Origin: JBKBII01 sp046299415 | GTDB lineage: Bacteria; Pseudomonadota; Gammaproteobacteria; Ectothiorhodospirales; Ectothiorhodospiraceae | DNA: 64,000 nucleotides | Direction: 5' to 3' | Assembly: GCA_046299415.1 (NCBI GenBank) | Contig: JBKBII010000003.1 | Span: forward strand, 235,043-299,042 | Part shown: positions 49,143-59,398 of the stretch, one piece after another | Numbering within the stretch: the stretch's first letter is position 1 | How the letters are laid out: each line of letters opens with the position of its first letter | The notes under the pieces: generated by a model | What the model saw: the letters and a program-made list of their open reading frames with translations, nothing else | The model's database searches: none | Told to the model about the DNA's origin: nothing | Translations under genes and position numbers: made by a program

Positions 49143-49451
49143 TCAGGCATCGCCGGGACGCCAGACCCCCATGGCCGGAGCGTTACCCGGCTGACCCGCC
49201 TGCTGTGATCGCGCCTGACGCCGGCTCTCCATATCGATGAACACCGAATGAGTAAACGCCGCAAGCTGCTCCAGATAGTCCTTGCGCGCCTCGATCGGCT
49301 CATCGATCTGCGCCAGCATGAATCCCTGAACCGCTGCCAGATACTGCACGGCAACGATCGGATGCGCAGCATTCGAATCCTGCTCGACCAACGTCGCCTG
49401 CACTCGTGCGATCAAGTCCTCCGACAGATTCAACGTCGCTGGTTCACTCAT
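49143..49451 (-). CDS. small hypothetical protein (102 aa)
   Basis: 102 residues, acidic, soluble, mostly helical: LSEDLIARVQATLVEQD, IVAVQYLAAVQGFMLAQI and IEARKDYLEQLAAFTHSVFIDMESRRQA. A Gly/Pro tail follows. The ATG at 49451 has ggggag six bases upstream, so it is very likely translated. I do not recognise the family. Confidence 0.7.
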   Translation of the reverse strand: MSEPATLNLSEDLIARVQATLVEQDSNAAHPIVAVQYLAAVQGFMLAQIDEPIEARKDYLEQLAAFTHSVFIDMESRRQARSQQAGQPGNAPAMGVWRPGDA

Positions 49452-49669
49452 TTTTCACTCCCCAAAATGACCACGGTGAAGGTGCGAGCCCACGTTTTTC
49501 CGTAAGTTTTTCGAAAGCGAGCGACACAATTCGTGACGCGCCACGCTCGGGCTCGAAATTCAACTGATTCGCGCAGGCGACTGCGTCCAAAAATCCCGCT
49601 CCGATGCCGCCCAGCGGCTCGCTACGCCGATATACTCGCAGCCGACCGGCGATGCCATCACCGGCGTGC

Positions 49670-52600
49670 TCACAAACCCGGTTCGGGCGGATGACGCAAG
49701 TCCAGCGTATGCGGATATTCCGGGTTTGGCGCTTCCCGCGGCGGCAGCATCGGCCCAAGCATCGAACCACCCGGCTCAAATCCACCGCGCGCCGGACGCT
49801 CCGCGACCACAGACCCTACCGCGGGCGCCGCCGGCGGCCAGCCGGGCGTATGGAAACCCCGCTCGAATCGTGCCACTCGACGCGCCTCAGCCTCAAACGC
49901 ATTGACCGGATAGGTGTCGTAAGCCCGCCCGCCCGGATGCACGACGTGATAGCGACACCCGCCGATCGCGCGACCGCTCCAGGTATCGATCACATCGAAC
50001 ACCAGCGGCGATTGCGCCGGAATCCGCGGATGCAAGGCTGATGGCGGCGCCCAAGCCCGAAACCGCACGCCCGCCACCCGCTCACCCTGCGTTCGCGTTG
50101 GCCGCATCGGCACCAGTCGCCCGTTACACGCGATCTGATAGCGGTCACCTGAAAACCCCGTCACGCGCACCTGCAAACGCTCGACCGAAGAATCGACGTA
50201 ACGCGCCGTGCCCATTCCGGTCGCCTCCTCGCCGAGCACGTGCCACGGCTCGATCGCGTGGCGCAACTCGAGCTCGATCTCACCGATCTGAACGCTACCG
50301 ATCAACGGGAAGCGGAACGCAAAGAACGGTGCCAGCCAATCGAAAGCAAAAGGAAAGCCAGCATCGTGCAGATCCTCGCACACCTCGCGCAAATCGTTCT
50401 CGACGTAATGCGGCAGCAAAAACCGATCGTGCAAAGCCGTCCCCCACCGCACCAGCCGATGGCGGTAGGGCTGCGCCAGGAATCGCGCCACCAACGCTCT
50501 CAACAACAGCATCTGCACCAGCGACATACGCGCATGTGGCGGCATTTCAAACGCCCGCAGCTCGAGCAAACCCAACCGCCCCGAGCTTGAATCCGGCGAG
50601 TACAGCTTATCGATACAAAATTCGGCACGGTGGGTATTGCCGGTGATGTCCACCAAAAGATTGCGGAACAGCCGGTCGACTAACCATGGCTCGGCCACCT
50701 CGCCGGGTGGCATCTGCGACAGCGCAATTTCCAGCTCGTAAAGATTCTCGTGGCGCGCCTCATCGACTCGCGGCGCCTGCGAAGTCGGACCAATGAAGGT
50801 TCCCGAAAACAAATACGACAGCCCCGGATGATGCTGCCAATACGTCACCAGCGAACCCAGCAAATCAGGACGGCGCAGCACGATCGAATCCGCCGGTGTC
50901 GGCCCGCCCAAGGTCACGTGATTACCGCCCCCGGTCCCGCTGTGCTTACCATCGAGCTGAAACTTCTCTGCGCCCAGCCGAGACTCACGCGCCAACCGGT
51001 ACAGATCCGTCACGATCCCACGCAGCTCCGCCCACGACGCCGCCGGATGCACATTGACCTCGATCACACCCGGATCGGGTGTCACCGCCAGCTTCTTCAA
51101 GCGCGGATCGACGGGCGGCGCATAGCCCTCCAGCACCACCGGCAATCCCGTCTCACGACAACTCGCCTCGACCCGCGCCACCAAATCGACAAACCCCTCG
51201 AGCGTTGGCATCGGCGGCAGGAACACATGCACGCGTCCATCGCGAGCCTCGACGCACAGCGTCGTTCGCAACACGAATGCCGCCTCAACAAACGGCTCAG
51301 CCGGCGCATCGGCTGCCGAAACTTGCGCCAACGGCTCCGGAGTCCCGGGTGTCGATCGCACGGCTATATCCACCCGCGCCGCGCCGTCCGCAGATCCACT
51401 CGGCGCGCCGGTGACCTGTTCATCGGCTACCCGCCGCGGTGTCTGTGCCCGCGGCACCGCATTCGGATCGCTCAGCGGCCCACGCGGTGCAAACGGATCA
51501 CGCTCAGGCATCGCCTCCTGCGCATCCGACGCAGAAAACGCGATCCGATCCAGCGGCAAACGCAATCCTGCCGGAGAATCCCCCGGCAACAAGCGCAACC
51601 GATCGCCACGGAAATTCCAGCGCCCCGTCAACCAGCGCGTCGCTGAGCCTGCCGTCTGAACCGCCGCAGGCGCGAGCGGCAACGCAAACGCTCGCGGCCG
51701 ATCCAGCCCATGACTCAACGCGCGGGCCAACGTCGTACGCGCCGACGGATCATCGAGCGCCGCCTCGCCCGGCTCCGGCAGAGCCTCAAAGGGCAAATTC
51801 TGCTCGGCCCATGCGTTCCAGAACGGATCCTCATACGCAGCCTGCAAAAACCGCTCGGCCCCCTCGCCACCCAAACGCCGCGCCAGCGTCCGCGCGAAAC
51901 GCTCAGCCGCGTCCCCGTCATGCCCCAGGTCAGTATCGAGCGGCGCCAACCAGCGTGGATCCCGCCACAACGGCACACCGTCACCGCGCCACATCACGGT
52001 GTACGCCCAGCGCGGCAGCGCCTCGCCCGGGTACCACTTGCCCTGTCCAAAATGCAGCAGCCCACCCGGCGCAAAATGGGCCAGCAAGCGTGACGCGAGA
52101 TCCTGCGCGCGAGCGCGCTTTTGCGGCCCATCCGCGGCCACATTCCATTCCGGCGCCTCAAAATCATCAACCGACACAAATGTCGGCTCACCACCCATCG
52201 TCAGACGCGCGTCCTGCGCGTCCAACTCGACATCAACAGCTTCACCAAGTGCATCAATCGCCGCCCACTGCGCATCGTCATACGGCTTCGTCACCCGCGG
52301 GCTTTCTTGCACCCGGCGAATCTCATTACGAAACTCGAGCCGCGCCTCACAACGTTCGGTGGCGCCCGTAATGGGTGCCGCAGACGAAGGCTCCGGCGTC
52401 GCCACCAATGGCACATGACCCTCGCCGGCAAGCAACCCCGACGTCGCATCCAGGCCCACCCAGCCCGCGCCCGGCAGAAACACCTCGCACCACGCATGCA
52501 GATCGGTAAAGTCCTGCGCCGGTCCAGCCGGGCCATCCAACGGCTTCTCATCCGGCACCAGCTGGATCAGATAGCCCGACACGAAACGCGCCGCCAAACC

Positions 52601-53206
52601 AAAATACCGCGCCGCATGCACCAATAACCACGCCGAATCCCGACACGACCCACTCCCGAGCGTCAGCGTCTCACTCGGCGACTGGACGCCAGCCTCCATC
52701 CGGACCGTGTAATCCACGACGTCATGCACGGCCTGATTCAGGCGCACCAAAAAATCGACCGTCGACTCATCTTTGCTCGGCGGTGCAATCGTCGCCAACC
52801 AATCCAGTACCACATCGTCGACCGCGGCTGCGACGTCGCCGCCCGCACCCGCCAAATACGGCGCCAGGTCCTCACGCAAACCCTTCGGATACTCGAAAGG
52901 CATCGTCTCGGCATCCGGCTCGAGAAAAAAATCAAACGGATTGATCACCGTCATCTCGGCAACCAAATCGACCGTAAAACGCATCTCCGTCACCGGCTCG
53001 GGGAACGTCACCCGAGCCAGAAAGTTGCCGAAAGGATCCTGCTGCCAATGCACAAAATGCGGGCGCGGATGGACCTGCAAGGCATACGCCTCGATCGGCG
53101 TGCGCGCATGCGGCGCTGGCCGCAAACGCACCACATGCGGCGTCGTCCGCACCGGACGATCAAAGCGGTAATGCGTATCGTGTAGAAGCGCCACTCGAAT
53201 CGCCAT
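49670..53206 (-). CDS. transglutaminase-like / DUF2126 protein
   Basis: 1178 residues. N-terminal transglutaminase_N and core domains (about 1-300) carry the triad Cys188 (GSGSCRDSA), His237 (DLHAWCEV) and Asp253 (LDATSG). The large remainder is DUF2126, with GGEPTFVSVDD, FGQGKWYPGEALPRW, LDGKHSGTGGGNHVTLGG and YSPDSSSGRLGLLELRAFEMPPHARM. Such proteins usually sit beside an alpha-E and a circularly permuted ATP-grasp gene, which are absent here; function unproven, perhaps peptide modification. Start chosen at ATG 53206, six bases after AGGGG. Confidence 0.92.
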   Translation of the reverse strand: MAIRVALLHDTHYRFDRPVRTTPHVVRLRPAPHARTPIEAYALQVHPRPHFVHWQQDPFGNFLARVTFPEPVTEMRFTVDLVAEMTVINPFDFFLEPDAETMPFEYPKGLREDLAPYLAGAGGDVAAAVDDVVLDWLATIAPPSKDESTVDFLVRLNQAVHDVVDYTVRMEAGVQSPSETLTLGSGSCRDSAWLLVHAARYFGLAARFVSGYLIQLVPDEKPLDGPAGPAQDFTDLHAWCEVFLPGAGWVGLDATSGLLAGEGHVPLVATPEPSSAAPITGATERCEARLEFRNEIRRVQESPRVTKPYDDAQWAAIDALGEAVDVELDAQDARLTMGGEPTFVSVDDFEAPEWNVAADGPQKRARAQDLASRLLAHFAPGGLLHFGQGKWYPGEALPRWAYTVMWRGDGVPLWRDPRWLAPLDTDLGHDGDAAERFARTLARRLGGEGAERFLQAAYEDPFWNAWAEQNLPFEALPEPGEAALDDPSARTTLARALSHGLDRPRAFALPLAPAAVQTAGSATRWLTGRWNFRGDRLRLLPGDSPAGLRLPLDRIAFSASDAQEAMPERDPFAPRGPLSDPNAVPRAQTPRRVADEQVTGAPSGSADGAARVDIAVRSTPGTPEPLAQVSAADAPAEPFVEAAFVLRTTLCVEARDGRVHVFLPPMPTLEGFVDLVARVEASCRETGLPVVLEGYAPPVDPRLKKLAVTPDPGVIEVNVHPAASWAELRGIVTDLYRLARESRLGAEKFQLDGKHSGTGGGNHVTLGGPTPADSIVLRRPDLLGSLVTYWQHHPGLSYLFSGTFIGPTSQAPRVDEARHENLYELEIALSQMPPGEVAEPWLVDRLFRNLLVDITGNTHRAEFCIDKLYSPDSSSGRLGLLELRAFEMPPHARMSLVQMLLLRALVARFLAQPYRHRLVRWGTALHDRFLLPHYVENDLREVCEDLHDAGFPFAFDWLAPFFAFRFPLIGSVQIGEIELELRHAIEPWHVLGEEATGMGTARYVDSSVERLQVRVTGFSGDRYQIACNGRLVPMRPTRTQGERVAGVRFRAWAPPSALHPRIPAQSPLVFDVIDTWSGRAIGGCRYHVVHPGGRAYDTYPVNAFEAEARRVARFERGFHTPGWPPAAPAVGSVVAERPARGGFEPGGSMLGPMLPPREAPNPEYPHTLDLRHPPEPGL

Positions 53207-53674
53207 CATCAACCCCTATTCATTTGCGCCATAATCGAGCCCGAACAGAGCCCAAACCGCACGTCGGCCAAAATATCCCCGACCATTCGGCCCGACCTGC
53301 ACCCTGTCAGCGCACCAAAGCCGCCAGTCACCGGGTCAAAACCAAGCTAACACCCAAGAAAAACCCCGCGCCGCCCCGACAAACCCCAGCGCGACACACG
53401 CACCACCCGATCACAGGGTACAGGCTCGCCCACCGTCGTGATGCAAAAATGACACCCGCGCCAGAAAACCCCGCGGTCCTGCCCGCCCGTACGGCTCGCC
53501 TAATCCACCGTCGTCATCCCGAAGCCATCGCGCGGCCAGCCGCCCAACAACGCCTTGCCCCATCCGACGACATCGAGGCCTGACGACATCAAGATCAAGT
53601 CGCAGCATCACGATCGGGCTCAGCCGTAGCGAGTCCCGAGTGAGAACCCCATCCACGCCGCGCTCGAACCGCCA
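53207..53674. other. gap between the DUF2126 gene and the glycan cluster
   Basis: About 470 bases, AC-rich on the plus strand, with no supported gene, repeat or terminator. Confidence 0.35.
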
Positions 53675-54655
53675 TCACCACCACCAAGGCGCGCCCGACA
53701 AACGGCGACGCAGCGCCACCGGCCACCACGACCAACGCCGCCCCATGCGGTACGCGACCCACTTACCCGCACTGCGCAGCAAGCTCCGCCACACACCGAC
53801 TGCGCCCGCCTCGGTCCACGCCACCTGCAGCTCGGCGCGCGCATAGCGCAGCCCCGCGCCCGTCGCGCTACCCAGAGGCGCCAACACCTCGCGCTGTTGG
53901 GCGTGCATCGCGCCAATGTCAAAGTAACGCCCGAATTCCGACCCAAATTCGTACCGATGCGAATGAATCACCGCCGCGTCGGCGGCATACACCGCGGCAT
54001 ACCCGGCGCGCAGCAAACGTGCCGCCAGCTGCAGATCCTCCCCGCCGATAATTCGTGGCGCAAAACCACCGACCTCGCGCACCGCTGAGGTCCGCCAAGC
54101 CGCAAAAGAATCGGACACAAACGCCGTCTGAATTCCCAACCGCGACACATCAGCAAACACCCGCCGCGCCGGATACGCCGGATAATTCCAGCAACGCGGA
54201 AACGCCTCGAACACATCCGCCTCAGCCCGCGGCACTTGGCGACCGTACGCCACCGCCACAGCCGGATCGGCAAACGGCGCCACCACCCGCGCCACGGCAT
54301 CACGCCCCAGAGGCACGGCATCCTGGGTGAACATCACCACCACATCGGCGCCCGCCATCACACAATGCTCAAACGCCGTGGCCCGCGTTCCACCATGATC
54401 GAACTCACCCGGCGCGATCGAAAGCACCTGCCACCCCAGCGCCCGCGCCTCGCCCGGCACACCGTCGCGCGAAGCCGTATCCGCCATCAGCCGCAAAAAC
54501 GGCGCGGGCACCTGCAACGCATGCATCGCCAACGCCTCGCGCAAAACCGCGCCGCCATCGCGCACCATCACCACCACGGCGACGCGCAACCCGCCGGCCT
54601 CTGCATCACGCGGCCCGCCCGCAGCCGAATCAACTCGCCCAATCAGCCCAGTCAT
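53675..54655 (-). CDS. family 2 glycosyltransferase (rhamnosyltransferase-like)
   Basis: 326 residues. A GT-A domain starts LRVAVVVMVRDGGAVLREAL and includes GGTRATAFEHCVMAGADVVVMFTQDAVP, where QDA replaces the usual DxD, then AYGRQVPR, NYPAYPARRVF, SDSFAAWRTSAVREVGGF and GEDLQLAARLL, a pattern common in RfbN-type rhamnosyltransferases. Cytosolic face of the inner membrane; builds a surface glycan. I chose the ATG at 54655; the frame stays open to 54817. Confidence 0.85.
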   Translation of the reverse strand: MTGLIGRVDSAAGGPRDAEAGGLRVAVVVMVRDGGAVLREALAMHALQVPAPFLRLMADTASRDGVPGEARALGWQVLSIAPGEFDHGGTRATAFEHCVMAGADVVVMFTQDAVPLGRDAVARVVAPFADPAVAVAYGRQVPRAEADVFEAFPRCWNYPAYPARRVFADVSRLGIQTAFVSDSFAAWRTSAVREVGGFAPRIIGGEDLQLAARLLRAGYAAVYAADAAVIHSHRYEFGSEFGRYFDIGAMHAQQREVLAPLGSATGAGLRYARAELQVAWTEAGAVGVWRSLLRSAGKWVAYRMGRRWSWWPVALRRRLSGAPWWW

Positions 54656-55258
54656 CGTCAGCCACCACTCACACGCCGCCACCCACCCATCATCACCGCT
54701 CTCGAGCCTGCTCTCGGACCTGACACCGAACCACGCAACACCCGCCCTCACGCAAAAATCTGTATCGCAGTCGCCGAAGCGGGCGGCCAATCCACCCACA
54801 CACGCCAGACCGCGCAACGCGCCCCGAAATCAACCACCGAGGCACCAGCGGACGTCAGCAAGAACGGCGACATCACGCAACACCGCCGCGCCATACCCCG
54901 CAGCACATCGGCACCATCCGGGCCATCCGCACGATCAAAGTCATCCGGGCCTTCGCGGCCCCAGCGTGGATCCCAACTCAGCGCGCCTGAATCACGGACA
55001 GATTCGCCCCGAACACACCCATCGTCAAAAGCTTTGATTCGCCAAAGCCCCCGGGCAAACTGGCGTGCAAGTGCAGCCGCCCATCCATCAGCGAAGCCAT
55101 CAAGCGAGCCATCATCCAATCGATCCACACGCAACCACTACGGCAAACTCCCCGGTCTTGCCCCAGCCCCCCCCAGCCACGACAATCTAGGGTCATGCCG
55201 AACGCGACTAAGCGCGCGACCAGCCCGGCATCTCTCGTCCCGCCACGGATACTCCCTG
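54656..55258. other. divergent intergenic region in the glycan cluster
   Basis: About 600 bases between two divergent glycosyltransferase genes. The plus-strand frame is open throughout (it continues into the next gene) but is Arg/His/Pro-rich there and not coding in style. Promoters not identified. Confidence 0.4.
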
Positions 55259-58200
55259 ATGCCCGATTTCGAGCGCACAGTCGACACCACCCAGCCAGAC
55301 ACCCCACCACCTGCACCGCAGTCCACACAACCCGAGCCGGTCGTCGACACCTCATACTCACGCTCCGCCGTCAGCGTCCTGATCCGCACCCGCAATCGCC
55401 CCGCCCTGCTCGCCGAGGCGCTCGAATCCCTCAACGCCCAAAGCTTTCGCGATTTCGAAGTCGTCATCGTCAACGACGGCGGCGAGGCACTCGACGCGAC
55501 AATCAAACCCTTCAGCGCGTTAAACCTGCGAGTCATCACGCATCCCGAATCGCAAGGACGCGCCGCAGCCGCCAATGCCGCGCTCGAAGCGGCACGTAGT
55601 GACCACTGCCTGTTTCTCGACGACGACGACTGGCTCTGTCCCGAACATCTGGCGAATCTGCATCGCGCGCTCACCGGTGCATCCACCAACGCAGCCATCG
55701 ACAGGCCCGCCGAATCCGACGCCGATCGACCCGATTCTGCTCCAATGTCCGAATCAAGCATCAACAGCGATGCCGAATCCAGTGCCAGTGCCGACATTGG
55801 ACCCGCCGTGGACGATTCACAAACACACAGCGACCACCAGCCTCAAGACAAGCCAGCGATCGCGCTCACCGCAGCCTACACCGGCGTGTATCTCGCCGAA
55901 GCCGTCCAAGCCTACGACCCCGCCCACCACATCCGCCTGTTCTACCCCTACCACTACCACCGCCTGGCTGCCGTCAACCAATTCGCCATCCACGCTGTCA
56001 TGTTTCCACGCGCAGTCGTCGCACGCGGATGCCGCTTCACCCCCGAGCTCGACGTGCTCGAAGACTGGGATTTCTGGCTCCAGGTCGCCGAGCACTGCAA
56101 CTTCATTGCCGTAGACGGCACCAGTGCCGGCTACCGCAAAGGCGGCAGCTACGGATTCCTCGCCCAACAGGACAACGCACGGCGCACCGAAAACGCAAGA
56201 CATCAGGTGCGCAAGCGACTACTCACGCGCCTGTCGGCGACCCGTCTGGCCATCACGATCGACGGTCTACAGCAAGACCGCTTGAGCCTCGAACGGCAAC
56301 TCCACCAAAAAGGACAAGAACTCAGCGCCCTCAATCAACAGCTCTACGAAACCCACGCGCGCCACCAGATCGTCCGAGCGCAGTGGCAACAACTCAGCGC
56401 CACCCATACACACCAGATCGCGACCCTCACGAGCGAACGCGACTGGCACCGTGGCCAGGAAATGCAACTCCACCAAGTGGTCGGCGCGCTGCGTTCTGAA
56501 CTCGGACACGCGCACGCCCAACTCGCGCAGATCCAAGCCCAAATCGACGTCCTTCACTCTCTACGGATCTGGCGCGTCGCCCGTGCACTCAAACGCCTGA
56601 CACAACTGTTCAAAACCCTGCGCCGTCGAGACCCATCGACCGCTGATGACGCTTCACCAACGCCATCCCGATCGGTCGCGGCTGATCAGACAACCACTCC
56701 AGCACCGCAGGGCTCAAGCGCCGAGCCAACGCCGCACAGCGCCCATAATCACGCCCTGGACTCCGCCGCAACTCCGGAATCGGCCAACGTTGACACCGAC
56801 AACCGACCGCCCCGCACAGACTCGAGCGCGGACAACGGCGCGAACCTTGGCACGACCGCCAGCGCCGAAATCGCCGCAGCAAAAGAACCCGGCACCGAAT
56901 CACCCCTGCAGCCAACAACCACGCTGCTCACGCGCCTTTATGCGCCCGTTCCACCACCGCGTGACTTCGCGGTCGACAGCCACAGCTGCCACATCGGCGT
57001 TGACCTCGTCGCCATCCATCGCCCCGATTACGCGCCGATCCCCGACGAGTCAGACCGCTGGGCAGAAACCACCATCGACCTCAACGGCTGGGCGAGGATT
57101 GTCACCGCTGCTGCCACCCGGCCCGCCTGGGCGCCGCTCGACCTACCCGCCACCGACGCGAGCGGGCCTGGCCTCTACGACCTCCACCGCCTCGATACGC
57201 TCATCGCACAGTTCCGCACTGCACGTCGCGCAGGGATCGATGCCCTCTGCCTCGCCCTGTTATTCCGCGCAGGCCGCATGCTCGCCGACCGTGCCTACCG
57301 CGAACTGCTGCAACACCCCGAACTCGACGTCGCCTTCAGCACCGGCTGGCACCTCAGCGCCTCGCAAGGATGGACACATCGAGACGCCAGGACGCCCTTA
57401 GCCGACACCGATGCCGCACAAGCCTTTGCCGCGCAACTCGCGCCCTTCCTCGCCGATCCCCGGCACCGCCGCCATCAAGGGCGTGCCGAATTTCTGCTGA
57501 TCGACCCGCCACCAGCCATCGATCTGGCCGCGCTGATCACCGTGTTGCGCCGCCACATCGTGACGCCTTTGCACATCACCGTACTCGATCGCCATCGCAG
57601 CGCGCGCCATCAGCCTGACTCACCCACCGACACCCCAATCGCCAAGTCCGGCGCCGACGCCTACCTCGAACTCCGCCCGACCGACGACGACTGGAGTCTG
57701 TACGCGCAAAACCCCACCTGCGGCAGTCTTCCCGGCCAGATCAAAGTCCTCGACATCGCCGATCGACCCGCAGCCATCGGCGCGCTACGCGACGTCGATC
57801 TCGACCGTGCCGTCGTCGCCACCGGCTACGACGAAACGATCGAGCGCGATCAACTCTCGCGACGGCTGGTCGGCGCCACCCCCGCGCGCTACCGCACGGA
57901 ACTCAACCACGCCCTTCAAACACTCCGAAGCCAGAACACCACTTCGCGCCCAGTAGTGTTCATCGCCAGCTACAACGACTGGCGTATCGCCGCCCGTCTC
58001 GAACCCGGACAGCTCGACGGCTTTGCCTTTCTCGAAGCCACCGCCAGCGTTCGCCGTCTAGCGCGAATTCGCACGGCCGCGGATCGCCCACGCACAACCA
58101 GCGAGTCCGCGCCGATCGCCGCCAGCTCCCACATGAGCGACGACGGGGGCGGTTTCAGCCTCGCCACGCCCGCGGCCTCGTCTGCGCCCCCGCCGGCTGC

Positions 58201-59134
58201 TGGGGTCATCATCATTCACGCCTTTTATCTCGACGTTCTCAGCGACATCTTGCGCCGCCTGCCCGACACCCTGCTCACGCAAGCACACACCATCGTCACC
58301 ACCACCCCAGAACAGATCGACGCTGCCAAACAATGCCTGGACGCCCATTTCGGTCACCGCCGAAGTTCTTACGCGCACGCCACACGCAGTGCCGCACATC
58401 TCGCCGAACGCGCAAACCCCGACGTCGCCCCGACGGTGCCGACGACCGCAGTAGCCACATGCCCCCCCCACACGCCGTCCTACGAGGTCATCGGTTTCAC
58501 AAACCGCGGTCGCGACGTCTTACCGTTCATTGAGGTCCTGCATCGACTCGCCGCGAATCCGCCACGCTGGGTCCTCAAGCTCCACACCAAAAAATCCGTC
58601 CACCGCCGTGATGGCACCGATTGGCTGAACGAACTGCTCGATAGCCTTCTGAGCCCGACCACGATCGATCTCGTCGAACACTGGGCCTCGGTCCCCACCC
58701 GCGACCCCGCGATCCACGATTCGGCGACCGACGGTGCTGACTGCACTGACCTGCGGCGCATCGGTATGATCGGGCCTCATGGTCACGTCGCCCCGATGTC
58801 GAACTACTTCGGCTGGAACGCCCCGCGAATACTCGACGTCGCGCACCGCCTCGGACTCGAAATGATAGATCTCGACCACGATCGCTTCGTCGCCGGCACG
58901 ATGTTCTACGCGCGCTGGCGCGCGCTCGAACCCTTGCTCACCCTGCACATCAGCGCCGCCGACTTCGAGGCCGAAAAGGGCCAACTCGACGGCACCCTCG
59001 CCCACGTCATCGAGCGCGCTCTCGGGCTATCCGTCAAAGCCGCAGGGCTCACCATCGCCGAAACGCCCACGCCCAGCGACCCCAGCGCGCGCATCGAAAA
59101 CCGGTACGCCCCCGACTTGCAAAAGCGCCGATAG
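55259..59134 (+). CDS. multidomain glycan protein: GT2, coiled coil, degenerate WbsX-like, RgpF
   Basis: 1291 residues. (1) GT-A domain about 37-330 with VSVLIRTRNRP, VIVNDGG and FLDDDDW (DxD, 121-124), split by a ~60-residue Ser/Asp-rich insertion (139-199). (2) Coiled coil 335-435. (3) Low-complexity linker 455-550. (4) About 560-935, a divergent copy of the WbsX/GH99-like domain: FIASYNDWRIAARLEPG matches FINAWNEWGEGAYLEPD of the next gene, but acidic core residues are lost. (5) RgpF (rhamnan-synthesis F) domain about 981-1280: VIIIHAFYLDVL, GFTNRGRDVLPFI, VLKLHTKKS, ANYFGWN-type SNYFGWN and FVAGTMFYARW. Likely a polyrhamnan-type glycan assembler. ATG at 55259; the frame is open from 54236. 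Confidence 0.88.
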   Translation: MPDFERTVDTTQPDTPPPAPQSTQPEPVVDTSYSRSAVSVLIRTRNRPALLAEALESLNAQSFRDFEVVIVNDGGEALDATIKPFSALNLRVITHPESQGRAAAANAALEAARSDHCLFLDDDDWLCPEHLANLHRALTGASTNAAIDRPAESDADRPDSAPMSESSINSDAESSASADIGPAVDDSQTHSDHQPQDKPAIALTAAYTGVYLAEAVQAYDPAHHIRLFYPYHYHRLAAVNQFAIHAVMFPRAVVARGCRFTPELDVLEDWDFWLQVAEHCNFIAVDGTSAGYRKGGSYGFLAQQDNARRTENARHQVRKRLLTRLSATRLAITIDGLQQDRLSLERQLHQKGQELSALNQQLYETHARHQIVRAQWQQLSATHTHQIATLTSERDWHRGQEMQLHQVVGALRSELGHAHAQLAQIQAQIDVLHSLRIWRVARALKRLTQLFKTLRRRDPSTADDASPTPSRSVAADQTTTPAPQGSSAEPTPHSAHNHALDSAATPESANVDTDNRPPRTDSSADNGANLGTTASAEIAAAKEPGTESPLQPTTTLLTRLYAPVPPPRDFAVDSHSCHIGVDLVAIHRPDYAPIPDESDRWAETTIDLNGWARIVTAAATRPAWAPLDLPATDASGPGLYDLHRLDTLIAQFRTARRAGIDALCLALLFRAGRMLADRAYRELLQHPELDVAFSTGWHLSASQGWTHRDARTPLADTDAAQAFAAQLAPFLADPRHRRHQGRAEFLLIDPPPAIDLAALITVLRRHIVTPLHITVLDRHRSARHQPDSPTDTPIAKSGADAYLELRPTDDDWSLYAQNPTCGSLPGQIKVLDIADRPAAIGALRDVDLDRAVVATGYDETIERDQLSRRLVGATPARYRTELNHALQTLRSQNTTSRPVVFIASYNDWRIAARLEPGQLDGFAFLEATASVRRLARIRTAADRPRTTSESAPIAASSHMSDDGGGFSLATPAASSAPPPAAGVIIIHAFYLDVLSDILRRLPDTLLTQAHTIVTTTPEQIDAAKQCLDAHFGHRRSSYAHATRSAAHLAERANPDVAPTVPTTAVATCPPHTPSYEVIGFTNRGRDVLPFIEVLHRLAANPPRWVLKLHTKKSVHRRDGTDWLNELLDSLLSPTTIDLVEHWASVPTRDPAIHDSATDGADCTDLRRIGMIGPHGHVAPMSNYFGWNAPRILDVAHRLGLEMIDLDHDRFVAGTMFYARWRALEPLLTLHISAADFEAEKGQLDGTLAHVIERALGLSVKAAGLTIAETPTPSDPSARIENRYAPDLQKRR

Positions 59135-59398
59135 CCAAGCGCGGCCCTGTCAACAACACCTTCCGCAACGACACGCACCCAACGCCCGGCACAAGCCGCC
59201 GGCGGCCCGACGCCTTCCGATCAACAGTCCGTCCGCCAGGCGACCTTGCAGCCGCCGCGCGAGCCATCGGCCCACGATCAGCGTGCACGCCGCACGGTAT
59301 CCCGGCGCCGAACCATCAACCCCGCAGACACCGCCCACCCATGCCCCCCGCACAGCACCCGACTCAATGCACCGCCGGGCGCCCAGCTCAGCAATCGG
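59135..59398. other. gap between two convergent glycan genes
   Basis: About 265 bases. Contains the 12-base palindrome GCCGCCGGCGGC at 59195-59206 with no T tract. No gene seen. Confidence 0.35.

Noticed and set aside
54236..55258. N-terminal 340-residue extension of the GT2-RgpF protein
   Set aside because: Overlaps the divergent glycosyltransferase gene and is Arg/His/Pro-rich; coding style begins at the ATG at 55259.
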